Shown here one piece after another: positions 35,017 to 45,619 of a DNA stretch of 64,000 nucleotides. A program made the position numbers and the translations under genes. The first letter of the stretch is position 1; every line of letters begins with the position of its first letter. Source of the DNA: Roseovarius nitratireducens (GTDB lineage: Bacteria > Pseudomonadota > Alphaproteobacteria > Rhodobacterales > Rhodobacteraceae); contig NZ_PDNI01000010.1 of the NCBI RefSeq assembly GCF_002925845.1, positions 1 to 64,000 of the forward strand. Reading direction: 5' to 3'. Below the pieces are notes generated by a model. It saw only the letters and a list, made by a program, of their open reading frames with translations, searched no databases and had not been told where the DNA came from.

Positions 35017-36027
35017 ATGACCGACGCCCTCACCAAGATGCTCGCCGGGCGCGAGTGGATTCTCGCAGACGGTGCCACGGGCACGAACCTGTTCAACATG
35101 GGCCTGCAATCCGGCGACGCGCCGGAATTGTGGAACGAGGATCACCCGGACCGTATCCGCGCACTCTATCAAAGCGCGGTGGACGCGGGCAGCGACCTCT
35201 TCCTGACCAATTCCTTCGGCGGCAACGCCGCGCGGCTCAAGCTGCACGGCGCCGAGAAGCGCGCTCAACAGCTCTCGCGGATCGCCGCAGAGATCGGGCG
35301 CGACGTGGCCGACCGCTGCGACCGCCCGCTGGTGGTGGCGGGCTCGGTCGGGCCGACGGGCGAGATCATGGCGCCGATGGGGGCGTTGACGCATTCGCTC
35401 GCGGTGGAGGTATTCCACGAGCAGGCCGAGGGTCTCAAGGAAGGCGGGGCCGACGTACTCTGGCTCGAGACGATCAGTGCGCCCGAGGAATACAAGGCCG
35501 CGGCGGAGGCATTCGCGCTCGCCGGGATGCCGTGGTGCGGCACGATGAGCTTTGACACGGCGGGGCGCACCATGATGGGGCTGACCTCGGAAGACATGGC
35601 GAAGATGGTGGAAAAGCTGCCCAACCCGCCCATCGCCTATGGTGCGAATTGCGGCGTGGGGGCATCGGACCTGTTGCGCACGGTGCTGGGATTCGTGGCG
35701 CAGGGATCGGAACGGCCGATCATCGCCAAGGGCAACGCCGGCATCCCCAAATACCATGACGGGCACATCCATTACGATGGCACGCCGGAACTGATGGCCG
35801 AATACGCGGTGCTGGCGCGCGACGCGGGTGCGCGCATCATCGGCGGCTGCTGCGGCACGATGGGCGATCACCTGCGCCTGATGCGCGCGGCGCTGGAAGA
35901 GCGCCCCATGGGGCCGCGCCCCACGCCCGAGCAGATTACCGACAAGATCGGGCCATTTTCCTCGCCCTCCGACGGGACCGGCGAGGATGCGGCACAACCC
36001 CGCCGCACGCGCCGCCGCCGCGCCTGA
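35017..36027 (+). CDS. bmt: Betaine--homocysteine S-methyltransferase (Bmt type)
   Basis: A 336-residue zinc-dependent homocysteine methyltransferase of the Pfam S-methyl_trans family. The barrel starts with GREWILADGATGTNLF. Zinc ligands are the Cys in YGANCGVGAS and the Cys pair in IGGCCGT. The gene resembles the alphaproteobacterial Bmt enzymes that take the methyl group from glycine betaine and are part of methionine and DMSP-related metabolism in roseobacters; MetH-like N domains are related but would be part of a larger protein. The ATG at 35017 with gggaag before it is used, since the upstream frame has no similarity. The C-terminal tail is basic. It converges on nnr with a 7-bp gap. 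Confidence 0.82.
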   Translation: MTDALTKMLAGREWILADGATGTNLFNMGLQSGDAPELWNEDHPDRIRALYQSAVDAGSDLFLTNSFGGNAARLKLHGAEKRAQQLSRIAAEIGRDVADRCDRPLVVAGSVGPTGEIMAPMGALTHSLAVEVFHEQAEGLKEGGADVLWLETISAPEEYKAAAEAFALAGMPWCGTMSFDTAGRTMMGLTSEDMAKMVEKLPNPPIAYGANCGVGASDLLRTVLGFVAQGSERPIIAKGNAGIPKYHDGHIHYDGTPELMAEYAVLARDAGARIIGGCCGTMGDHLRLMRAALEERPMGPRPTPEQITDKIGPFSSPSDGTGEDAAQPRRTRRRRA

Positions 36028-36034
36028 ACCGGGC

Positions 36035-38078
<2,044 letters not shown>

Positions 38079-38139
38079 CCCGCCCTCGTCACCCACATTT
38101 CTCCACAGCAACGAACACATCAACGAAAGGGACCAGCGC

Positions 38140-39546
38140 ATGAGCACAGACGCGCTTCTCAAGCAGATCAAGGACGAGGATATCGAGTATGTCGATATCC
38201 GCTTCACCGACCCGCGCGGCAAGCTGCAGCACGTGACCGTGATGGCCGATCAGGTCGATGAGGATTTCCTCGAGGAAGGGTTCATGTTCGACGGCTCGTC
38301 GATCCAGGGCTGGAAATCCATCGAGGCCTCGGACATGAAGCTCATGCCCGACACCGAAAGCGCCTATGTCGATCCGTTCTACGCCGAGAAGACGCTTTGC
38401 GTGCACTGCTCGGTGGTCGAGCCGGACACTGGCGAGCCCTATAATCGCGATCCGCGCGGCACCGCGGAAAAGGCCGAGGCCTACCTGAAATCGAGCGGCA
38501 TCGGCGACACGGCCTTCTTCGGGCCGGAGGCGGAGTTCTTCATCTTCGACGATGTCCGCATCAGCAACAAGATCAACAAGGTGTCCTACGAGGTCGATGC
38601 AATCGACGCCTCCTGGAACACCGACACCGAATACGAGATGGGCAACACCGGCCACCGCCCCGGCGTCAAGGGCGGCTACTTCCCGGTCAACCCGATCGAC
38701 GACGGGCAGGATCTGCGCAGCGAGATGCTCAGCACCATGAAACGCCTCGGGATGAAGGTGGACAAGCACCACCACGAGGTGGCGTCGTGTCAGCACGAGC
38801 TGGGCCTGATCTTCGACAGCCTGACCAAGCAGGCCGACGAGCTTCAGAAATACAAGTATGTCATCCACAACGTCGCGCAGGCCTATGGCAAGTCGGCCAC
38901 CTTCATGCCCAAGCCGATCTATGGCGACAACGGCACCGGCATGCATGTCAACATGTCGATCTGGAAGGACGGCAAACCGCTTTTCGCGGGCGACAAGTAT
39001 GCCGATCTGAGCCAGGAAGCGCTGTGGTTCATCGGCGGTCTGCTCAAGCATGCCAAGACGCTCAACGCTTTCACCAACCCCTCGACCAACAGCTACAAGC
39101 GGCTGATTCCCGGCTTCGAGGCACCGGTGCTGCGGGCTTATTCGGCGCGCAACCGCTCGGGTTGTATCCGCATCCCGTGGACCGAGAGCCCCAAGGCCAA
39201 GCGCGTCGAGGCCCGTTTCCCCGACCCGTCGGCCAACCCCTACCTGTGCTTTGCCGCACTGCTGATGGCAGGGCTCGACGGGATCAAGTCGCGCATCGAC
39301 CCGGGCGAGGCGATGGACAAGAACCTCTACGACCTGCCGGCCGAGGAGCTCGAAGGCATCCCCACGGTCTGCGGCAGCCTGCGCGAGGCAGTGGACGCGC
39401 TCGCGGCCGATCACGAATTCCTGCTCGCGGGTGACGTGTTCACCAAGGACCAGATCGATGGCTATATCGAGCTCAAGATGGACGAGATCGAGCTCTACGA
39501 GCACACGCCGCATCCGGTTGAATTCCTGATGTATTACAGCTGCTGA
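38140..39546 (+). CDS. glnA: Glutamine synthetase type I
   Basis: A 468-residue dodecameric glutamine synthetase, which forms glutamine from glutamate, ammonia and ATP. Landmarks include [17 protein letters not shown], the catalytic-site segment [13 protein letters not shown], the ATP-binding [16 protein letters not shown] and the central [10 protein letters not shown]. The tyrosine in [11 protein letters not shown] is the adenylylation site used by GlnE, so activity is probably controlled through the PII cascade encoded just upstream. Length is exactly that of type I enzymes. A terminator follows at 39585. Start chosen at the ATG after gaaaggga. Confidence 0.98.
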   Translation: MSTDALLKQIKDEDIEYVDIRFTDPRGKLQHVTVMADQVDEDFLEEGFMFDGSSIQGWKSIEASDMKLMPDTESAYVDPFYAEKTLCVHCSVVEPDTGEPYNRDPRGTAEKAEAYLKSSGIGDTAFFGPEAEFFIFDDVRISNKINKVSYEVDAIDASWNTDTEYEMGNTGHRPGVKGGYFPVNPIDDGQDLRSEMLSTMKRLGMKVDKHHHEVASCQHELGLIFDSLTKQADELQKYKYVIHNVAQAYGKSATFMPKPIYGDNGTGMHVNMSIWKDGKPLFAGDKYADLSQEALWFIGGLLKHAKTLNAFTNPSTNSYKRLIPGFEAPVLRAYSARNRSGCIRIPWTESPKAKRVEARFPDPSANPYLCFAALLMAGLDGIKSRIDPGEAMDKNLYDLPAEELEGIPTVCGSLREAVDALAADHEFLLAGDVFTKDQIDGYIELKMDEIELYEHTPHPVEFLMYYSC

Positions 39547-39584
39547 GGCGGCGGCGGCACAATCCCGCCAGACTTGCCACCATG

Positions 39585-39616
39585 AGGCGTCCCGCTTGCG
39601 GGGCGCCTTTCTCTTT
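39585..39616 (+). terminator. Terminator after glnBA
   Basis: A 9-bp stem AGGCGTCCC / GGGGCGCCT with one G-T pair (39585-39593 with 39600-39608) around a 6-nt loop is followed by a T-rich run TTTCTCTTT. Confidence 0.8.
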
Positions 39617-39722
39617 GCGTGCGGGCCGTTTCGTGTAGCGCGCCAATATGCCCGTTCCGGACAATTTGCCTAAATGTATCCGCATTTGAAACAAACTGGT
39701 TGCCATATTTCCTGCCAGTTAG

Positions 39723-40613
39723 ATGGCTGAACAGCAACCGACGGGTGCCACCATGACCGATACAATGCAAAAGGTTCAGGCAGGACTAGTGTTCTTGGGT
39801 AAGAAGTCGTTTGATATTGCCGCGATCACCTGCGGCATTGCCGACGCGCTCGACCGTCTGGGCGAGCGGGTGGAGGAACGGCGCTGCGAAAGCGACACGC
39901 AGGCAACGGTGCGCGCGCGTGGGCTTGTCTGCCGGGTGCGGATCACCGAGGGTCGGCCACTGCCGCGAATCGACACCAACCCGGCGCATATCCTCGAGCT
40001 GAGCCTTGGGCGCGGGGCGGATGAAGAGGCGCGCGCGCAGACGTCCTCCGAGACGCTGATCGCGCATCTGCTCGCCGGGCTTCAGGCGACGCTGGTGCCC
40101 GATTACGTGCAATGGACCGACCCACGCGCGGTGCTGACGCGGGCCGAGTTCCGCGCAGCCGTGGCCAACACCGCCGCGATGCCCGCGCCGGTGCGCCCCG
40201 CGCCCGCAGCGACCGACCGCCGCCGCAAGCGGCTGCCCGATGTCGAGACAGCCTATGCACAATTGCGCGCACAGATGCCCGGCTTTGGCCGCGACCGGAG
40301 CGAAGAAGAGCGACTCGATGCGCTGCGCGCCGCGTTTCGCGACCCCGACCCGGCAGAGGTCGAGGCCATGTCGCAGCCCGACGATATCCGCGAACCGACC
40401 GCGCCGTTGCGGCTCAGCGTCTGGATGTTGACCTTTGCCATCGGGCTCTTCGCCCTGCCGGTCGCCGCGGCGCTCACGGTCGTCAACCTGCTGCGTGGCG
40501 AGAATATGCGCCTCGCCTCGCAGACGGCAGCGCTGACCGGCACGTTCATGGTGCTGGCCACGCATGGGCAGATCGCACAGGCGGCCAACCTGATCGTGGC
40601 CCTGGGCGGATGA
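39723..40613 (+). CDS. Membrane-anchored protein of unknown function, paralogue A
   Basis: A 296-residue protein I do not recognise. The N-terminal soluble region (about residues 25-135) contains ARGLVCRVRITEG, HILELSLGRG and LIAHLLAGLQATLVPDYVQW. A Pro/Arg-rich linker follows (about 150-225), then two hydrophobic segments near 235-261 (LSVWMLTFAIGLFALPVAAA) and 270-293. The same plan, with matching short blocks, is seen in the gene at 41671, suggesting two divergent paralogues on either side of the MltB-like gene. No ribosome-binding site is clear at 39723, and the ATG at 39753 is an alternative. Arms AACTGG / CCAGTT (39694-39699 with 39715-39720) sit directly before the start. Confidence 0.6.
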   Translation: MAEQQPTGATMTDTMQKVQAGLVFLGKKSFDIAAITCGIADALDRLGERVEERRCESDTQATVRARGLVCRVRITEGRPLPRIDTNPAHILELSLGRGADEEARAQTSSETLIAHLLAGLQATLVPDYVQWTDPRAVLTRAEFRAAVANTAAMPAPVRPAPAATDRRRKRLPDVETAYAQLRAQMPGFGRDRSEEERLDALRAAFRDPDPAEVEAMSQPDDIREPTAPLRLSVWMLTFAIGLFALPVAAALTVVNLLRGENMRLASQTAALTGTFMVLATHGQIAQAANLIVALGG

Positions 40614-40710
40614 CACGCGCGCGCCTCGCAGCCGCACTCGCGAGGGGCCTTGCCCCACCGCAGTGGCGCGGTATGGTGGCACCGTGTGTGCACCGAGGGG
40701 GAGAGTGACG

Positions 40711-41541
40711 ATGCAAGCCAAGCCGACAATCGCCGCGCCGCGCCTCGCGGCCCTGGGCCTTTGGACTGCCACGCTGCTGGTCGGCACCGGGGCGGCATGG
40801 GCCGCCGGGTGCGGTGACAACGCGCAGGGTTTCGAGGCGTGGAAACGCGATTTCGCACGACAAGCCGCCGACGCGGGTGTCGGTCAGCGCGGGATAGAGG
40901 CGCTGCGCGCGGCCACCTATGCCCGCTCCACCATCGCCGCCGACCGCAATCAAAAGAGCTTTCGCTACAGCTTCGACAAGTTCATGGAAATCCGCGGCGC
41001 GTCGGTCATCGTGGCGCAGGGCCGCAAGCGGCTGGCACGCAACGCGGCCTTCTACGAATCGCTCGAGCGGCATTATGGCGTGCCCGCCGGCGTGCTGATC
41101 GCGATCCACGGGATGGAGACGGGATTCGGCCACTTCATGGGCGACAGTTCGGTGGTCTCGGCCATCGTCACGCTAACCTATGATTGCCGCCGGTCGGATT
41201 TCTTCCGTCCCCATGCCATCGGTGCCCTGAAACTGGTGGACCGGGGCGCGATCACCCCCGAGACGCGGGGGGCCCGGCATGGCGAACTGGGTCATACCCA
41301 GTTCCTGCCCGGCAACGCGCTGCGTTATGGCGTGGATGGCGATGGTGACGGGCGGGTGGATTTCTATGACCTCGCCGACGCCATGGCCTCGACCGCCAAT
41401 TACCTGCGCGCCAAGGGCTGGCAGCCGGGCAAGGGCTATCAGGAGGGCGAGCCGAATTTCGCGGTGATCCAGGAATGGAACGCCGCCGGTGTGTATCAGA
41501 AGGCGATCGCCATCATGGCGGCACAGATCGACCAGGGCTGA
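40711..41541 (+). CDS. MltB-family lytic murein transglycosylase
   Basis: A 276-residue exported lytic transglycosylase of the MltB (SLT_2) type, which cleaves the MurNAc-GlcNAc bond and leaves 1,6-anhydro ends. A signal peptide ends near AWAAG (about residue 32), followed by Cys34, which lies slightly after the cleavage region and is not a clear lipobox. The catalytic Glu is in AIHGMETGFGHFMG, and the family segments TLTYDCRRSDFF and ELGHTQFLPGNALRYGVDGDGDG follow, then a C-terminal NYLRAKGW. The start ATG has gaggggga upstream. It is sandwiched between two related unknown membrane proteins, suggesting a shared envelope role. Confidence 0.88.
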   Translation: MQAKPTIAAPRLAALGLWTATLLVGTGAAWAAGCGDNAQGFEAWKRDFARQAADAGVGQRGIEALRAATYARSTIAADRNQKSFRYSFDKFMEIRGASVIVAQGRKRLARNAAFYESLERHYGVPAGVLIAIHGMETGFGHFMGDSSVVSAIVTLTYDCRRSDFFRPHAIGALKLVDRGAITPETRGARHGELGHTQFLPGNALRYGVDGDGDGRVDFYDLADAMASTANYLRAKGWQPGKGYQEGEPNFAVIQEWNAAGVYQKAIAIMAAQIDQG

Positions 41542-41670
41542 GACGGCCCGCGGCCCGGAACGGGGCCGAGCGTGACGGGCGGGATGTGTGCGAAGAGACG
41601 GAGAGATAGGTGTAAACGGTGCATGTGGTTTCCATCCGCTTCAAGACAGGAGCAAGCCGAGAGGCAAATC

Positions 41671-42336
41671 ATGAGCAGGCAGACATACGGCGAAATCGCC
41701 GCACTGGAATATCACGGCCCGCCGGGGATGGAATTTCCCGACATCGTCGAGGAGTTTGACATCGCCTCGCACGGGTTGGCCACGCAGGTGCGCCGCCTGA
41801 CATGGGACGGCGAAGACATCGCGCTCATCGACCGTGAATGCGTGCGCATCGCGCTTGGCTGGCTGCCGCCGGAGCGCAAGGATCGACCGCATTACCTGGT
41901 CATCGCCATCGGCCCGCCGCCGCGGAAAAAGCGCCTCGGCACCGGTTTCGACCCGGGCGCCTACGGCGTGCTGCTGGAGCGCGCGCTGGAGCGGGTGGGC
42001 AGCTATCTGCCCTATGATGCGCTTTTGCGCGGCCCGTCCGCGCAGGCGGTCGGCACGGCGCTGCTGGACCGGACATTTGACCTGCTGGGCGCGACCGCGC
42101 CTCGGTTGCGGCCCGAGGACATCGAGACCGGCCGCCGCAAGCGTGTCGAGGCGCGCGAGGGCGGGTGGCAGCGCGACGCGGTCGAGCCCGAGGCCCTGCC
42201 CGCGATCCCGTCGCAGCCGCTGCGCCTGACGGTGGTCACGCTGGGGATGACGCTGTTTCTGCACGCGCCGCCCGTGGGGGCCGCCCTGCTCGCCTACACC
42301 GCCCTGCGCGAGGCGCAGCCGCTTATCAGCGGCTGA
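41671..42336 (+). CDS. Membrane-anchored protein of unknown function, paralogue B
   Basis: A 221-residue protein without a family I can name. The soluble N-terminal part (about residues 15-140) has CVRIALGW, HYLVIAIGPP and VLLERALERVGSYLPYDALL, which line up with RVRITEG, HILELSLGRG and LIAHLLAGLQATLVPDYV of the gene at 39723. A basic linker is followed by one hydrophobic stretch (about 190-212, LRLTVVTLGMTLFLHAPPVG) resembling LRLSVWMLTFAIGLFALPVA of that gene. The start is supported by gagaggc before the ATG. It lies 129 bp after the MltB-like gene on the same strand. A chance resemblance of short blocks cannot be excluded without an alignment. Confidence 0.6.
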   Translation: MSRQTYGEIAALEYHGPPGMEFPDIVEEFDIASHGLATQVRRLTWDGEDIALIDRECVRIALGWLPPERKDRPHYLVIAIGPPPRKKRLGTGFDPGAYGVLLERALERVGSYLPYDALLRGPSAQAVGTALLDRTFDLLGATAPRLRPEDIETGRRKRVEAREGGWQRDAVEPEALPAIPSQPLRLTVVTLGMTLFLHAPPVGAALLAYTALREAQPLISG

Positions 42337-42371
42337 GCCCCGGCTCCCCGATACGAAGCTGTTGCACCCCG

Positions 42372-42400
42372 TTGACAGCGCGGGCGCCGGTCCCTACTTC
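42372..42400 (+). promoter_or_regulatory. Candidate sigma70 promoter
   Basis: TTGACA (42372-42377) and TACTTC (42395-42400) are separated by 17 bp, about 150 bp before the glyoxalase-superfamily gene. The -35 is consensus, the -10 is weak. Confidence 0.35.
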
Positions 42401-42552
42401 GCACCATCATGGGGCGCAGGCCCCCGCCGTTCGCGAGGCCACGCGCCCTTGGTGAAGTCCTGTGAGATATTTTCCCGTTTTCTGACCTTGGGTCACGAAC
42501 CGGATGACAATGCGAACATCGTCCCGTCGACGCGACCCGCAGGACAGAAACC

Positions 42553-42987
42553 ATGACCAACACGACACTTCCGAATCGAACCGCACTCAAGGATCACGCC
42601 AGGCGCCTGCGTGCCACTCTGGCCGATCAGGGCACCGCCCTCAGTCACAGCGCAGCGCTTGAAACGATCTCGCGGCAATGGGGCTTTCGCGACTGGAATA
42701 CGCTCTCGGCAGCGCTCGGCAATGCGCCAGCGCCGCGCTGGCAGGTGGGACAGGCCGTCTCGGGCCGCTATCTGGGCCAGGGCTTTACCGGGCGGATCAA
42801 GGCGGCGCGGGAGGCCATCGGTGGCCATCAGCATCTGACCATCGTCTTCGACCGGCCCGTCGATGTGGTGCGCTCCGACTGGTTCAGTTCGTACCGGCGG
42901 CAAATCAACTGCATCGTGAATGACGCTGGACGCACACTGGCCAGGACGTCCGACGGGCAGCCCCACGTGGTGCTCGACGCAGCCTGA
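42553..42987 (+). CDS. Glyoxalase-superfamily-annotated small protein
   Basis: A 144-residue protein. The N-terminal block LKDHARRLRATLADQGTALS followed by HSAALETISRQWGFRDWNTL is the conserved N-terminal module found in many Rhodobacteraceae proteins annotated as glyoxalase superfamily. The C-terminal part (about residues 75-140) is beta-rich with RPVDVVRSDWFSSYRRQINC and does not show metal-binding glyoxalase motifs by eye. Function is therefore unknown, and enzymatic activity should not be assumed. The ATG follows acaggaca-type sequence with weak ribosome-binding character. It is monocistronic and convergent with the DUF3445 gene 32 bp away. Confidence 0.65.
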   Translation: MTNTTLPNRTALKDHARRLRATLADQGTALSHSAALETISRQWGFRDWNTLSAALGNAPAPRWQVGQAVSGRYLGQGFTGRIKAAREAIGGHQHLTIVFDRPVDVVRSDWFSSYRRQINCIVNDAGRTLARTSDGQPHVVLDAA

Positions 42988-43019
42988 CTCATGAAGGGGG
43001 GCGTGATCGGTCGCGCCCC

Positions 43020-43742
43020 CTACCGCGCCAAGACGTAGGTGTGGATCGAGAACACGCAGGCGCGCGTGCGCGGCAGGCGCAGTACGCATTGCCGCTCGGA
43101 GCGCAGGTAGGGCAGGTCCGCGGTCTCGCACGGCTGCACGCGCGAGCGCGGCTGGTGCAGCACCGGATCGGCATAGTTGAGCGCGTTGAACCGCCACAGG
43201 GGCCGCCCCGACTGCACCCCGTCAAAGAGCCGCTGCACGCGCCGCGCGAGGCCGACGTCATACTCCGGCACCGGCACGTGGATCGCGGTCAGCGGGCGGC
43301 CGATCTTTTCCGCCAGCCGCCAGCTTGCCGGAAAGCACAGCACCGCGGCGGTGAGCACATGCTCCTCCCCGCGCTTTTCCATCAGGCACAGGTCCTCCTG
43401 CACCAGGTGGCCCAGCGTGCCCATCGGGTCGGCATGATCGAGGGGCACGGTGACGCCATCGGGCCGCCGGACCTCGCTTGCGGAAATGTCGTAGCCATCG
43501 CCGTGCTCGGCCAACCAATCCAGCACGAACTGCAAAAGCTCGTCCATCGCCGGACCGGCGCCCTCGGTGACGGCGATCACATCGTCGCGCTGCCCGGCCA
43601 GAAGCCGCGCACGCTCGGCCATCTGCGCGGCGAATGCCTCGTCCACGCGAAGCCATGTCGCCGGGTCGAGCGGCGCGATTCCGGGCAGCGGGCGGCGCTC
43701 CGCCATTTCACGAGGCAGGCTCTGTTGCAGGATCGCGGTCAT
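43020..43742 (-). CDS. DUF3445 family, heme-dependent oxidative N-demethylase alpha-like
   Basis: A 240-residue DUF3445 protein. The best-studied member is the alpha subunit of heme-dependent oxidative N-demethylase, which demethylates dimethylamine; most members are uncharacterised. Conserved-looking segments are LVQEDLCLMEKRGEEHVLTA, then CFPASWRLAEKIGRPLTAIH and VPVPEY in the core, and LRSERQCVLRLPRTRACVFSIHTYV at the C terminus. The other subunits of the demethylase (beta, gamma, delta) are not adjacent. Its start overlaps the stop of the DUF6314 gene by 4 bp, so the two are translated together. Confidence 0.82.
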   Translation of the reverse strand: MTAILQQSLPREMAERRPLPGIAPLDPATWLRVDEAFAAQMAERARLLAGQRDDVIAVTEGAGPAMDELLQFVLDWLAEHGDGYDISASEVRRPDGVTVPLDHADPMGTLGHLVQEDLCLMEKRGEEHVLTAAVLCFPASWRLAEKIGRPLTAIHVPVPEYDVGLARRVQRLFDGVQSGRPLWRFNALNYADPVLHQPRSRVQPCETADLPYLRSERQCVLRLPRTRACVFSIHTYVLAR

Positions 43743-44158
43743 CTGTCCTCCGGGGTGTAGATCGTCATCATGCGATAGTCCTTGCGCGGGCCGCGCACCG
43801 CCCAGGTGACGGTGAATTCCGGCCAGCGACTGAAATCATAGGCCCCGTCATACTGATCGGGGTCACACCAATGAGCGGTTTCCCCCCCCTCGGGGGGAAC
43901 GCGGTGAAAGAACCGGCCATCGGCGAAGAACACGCTCAGATCCTGGGCCCAGTGATAGCGCCGCTCAACCTGCATCGGTGGTGTGCCGGGAAGACGCATC
44001 TCGCCCGTCTCGACATAGGCCAGCTCGTTGGCCAGCCCGGTGCCCGCACGCGACCAGACCGCGCGGCCCGTCACGGTCGCGCGGCGGCCATCCGCCTCGA
44101 CCACCTCGCGCGAGAGCCGCCATTCGCCCTCGAAATCCTGCAATCGCCGTACCGTCAT
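43739..44158 (-). CDS. DUF6314 family protein
   Basis: A 139-residue protein that I assign to DUF6314, function unknown. It looks like a lipocalin-like beta barrel: alternating strands with LQDFEGEWRLSREV at the N terminus, ERRYHWAQDLSVFFADGRFFHRV in the centre and PEFTVTWAVRGPRKDYRMMTIY at the end. No signal peptide is present, so it is cytoplasmic. It overlaps the downstream DUF3445 gene by 4 bp and starts 83 bp from the divergent purB. A role as binding protein for a small ligand linked to DUF3445 is only a guess. Confidence 0.7.
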   Translation of the reverse strand: MTVRRLQDFEGEWRLSREVVEADGRRATVTGRAVWSRAGTGLANELAYVETGEMRLPGTPPMQVERRYHWAQDLSVFFADGRFFHRVPPEGGETAHWCDPDQYDGAYDFSRWPEFTVTWAVRGPRKDYRMMTIYTPEDR

Positions 44159-44241
44159 CGCGCCCCGCCTTGCCGCGCCCTGCCCTTGGCTCTACAAGCG
44201 CGCCGAGACCGATACCACCCCATCCGATTGAGGACGACAAG

Positions 44242-45546
44242 ATGATCCCGCGATATTCCCGCCCCGAAATGACCGCCATCTGGGAGCCCGCCACCAAATT
44301 CCGCATCTGGTACGAGATCGAGGCCCATGCCTGCGACGCAATGGCCAACCTCGGCGTGATCCCGCGCGAGAATGCCGAGGCCGTGTGGAAGGCGAAGGAC
44401 GTGGAATTCGACGTCGCCCGCATCGACGAGATCGAGGCCGAGACGCGCCACGACGTGATCGCGTTTCTCACCCACCTCGCGGAACATGTGGGCAGCGACG
44501 AGGCGCGCTTCGTACACCAGGGCATGACAAGCTCGGACGTGCTCGACACCTGCTTCAACATCCAGCTCACCCGCGCCGCCGACATCCTGATCGCGGATAT
44601 GGAGGGGCTCCTCGCCGCACTCAAGCGCCGCGCTTTTGAGCACAAGGACACGATTCGCATCGGGCGCAGCCACGGCATCCATGCCGAGCCGACGACGATG
44701 GGCCTGACCTTTGCCCGCTTCTACGCCGAGATGGACCGCAACCTCGCCCGCCTGCGTACCGCGCGCGACGAGATCGCCACCGGCGCGATATCCGGCGCGG
44801 TCGGCACCTTCGCCAATATCGACCCGGCGGTCGAGGAGCATGTCTGCGCGCAGCTTGGCCTGAGCCCTGAGCCGATCAGCACGCAGGTGATCCCGCGCGA
44901 CCGGCACGCGGCGTTCTTTGCCGCCCTCGGCGTGGTGGCCTCCTCGGTTGAGAACGTGGCCGTGGAAATCCGCCACATGCAGCGCACCGAGGTGCTGGAG
45001 GCGGCCGAGTTCTTCTCGATGGGGCAGAAGGGCTCTTCGGCCATGCCGCACAAGAAGAACCCGGTGCTGACCGAGAACCTGACGGGGCTTGCGCGCATGG
45101 TGCGCTCGATGGTCATCCCGGCGATGGAGAACGTGGCGCTGTGGCACGAGCGCGACATTTCGCATTCCTCGGTCGAACGGATGATCGGGCCGGATGCCAC
45201 CGTGACCCTCGATTTCGCCCTCGCCCGACTGACCAATGTCATCGACAAGCTGATCGTCTATCCCGAGAACATGATCCGCAACATGAACCGCTTCCCCGGC
45301 CTGGTGATGAGCCAGCGCGTTCTACTGGCGCTCACGCAGGCGGGCGTCAGCCGCGAAGACGCCTACCGCCTCGTGCAGCGCAACGCGCTCAAGGTCTGGG
45401 AGACGGGCGTTGATTTCAAGACCGAGCTGCTTGGCGATCCGGAGGTCACGGCGGCGCTCAGCCCGGCGCAGATCGAAGAAAAGTTTGACTTGGGCTATCA
45501 CACCAAGCACGTGGACACGATCTTTGCCCGCGTGTTCGGCGACTGA
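44242..45546 (+). CDS. purB: Adenylosuccinate lyase
   Basis: A 434-residue lyase of the fumarase/aspartase superfamily acting twice in purine synthesis: SAICAR to AICAR and adenylosuccinate to AMP. The signature GSSAMPHKKNP (catalytic Ser loop) and the MTSSDVLDTCFNIQL and GRSHGIHAEPTTMG (catalytic His) segments are complete. Length fits the bacterial short form. The start MIPRYSRPEMTAIWE is canonical, with gaggacgac before the ATG; the longer upstream frame lacks similarity. A strong terminator follows at 45553. Confidence 0.98.
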   Translation: MIPRYSRPEMTAIWEPATKFRIWYEIEAHACDAMANLGVIPRENAEAVWKAKDVEFDVARIDEIEAETRHDVIAFLTHLAEHVGSDEARFVHQGMTSSDVLDTCFNIQLTRAADILIADMEGLLAALKRRAFEHKDTIRIGRSHGIHAEPTTMGLTFARFYAEMDRNLARLRTARDEIATGAISGAVGTFANIDPAVEEHVCAQLGLSPEPISTQVIPRDRHAAFFAALGVVASSVENVAVEIRHMQRTEVLEAAEFFSMGQKGSSAMPHKKNPVLTENLTGLARMVRSMVIPAMENVALWHERDISHSSVERMIGPDATVTLDFALARLTNVIDKLIVYPENMIRNMNRFPGLVMSQRVLLALTQAGVSREDAYRLVQRNALKVWETGVDFKTELLGDPEVTAALSPAQIEEKFDLGYHTKHVDTIFARVFGD

Positions 45547-45552
45547 ACGCGA

Positions 45553-45590
45553 CCGGGGCGGGAGTATCCCCCGCCCCGGCTTCATCTTTC
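45553..45590 (+). terminator. Terminator after purB
   Basis: A perfect 10-bp stem CCGGGGCGGG / CCCGCCCCGG (45553-45562 with 45570-45579) and a 7-nt loop are followed by CTTCATCTTT, which is itself the start of repeat copy 3. Confidence 0.85.
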
Positions 45591-45601
45591 CATAAATGCT
45601 C
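45580..45601 (+). repeat. Intergenic repeat copy 3
   Basis: CTTCATCTTTCCATAAATGC followed by TC, forming the T-rich tail of the purB terminator. It aligns with 24455-24477 and 30416-30438. Confidence 0.5.
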
Positions 45602-45619
45602 GGTTCCGGTTCCGCCCGC

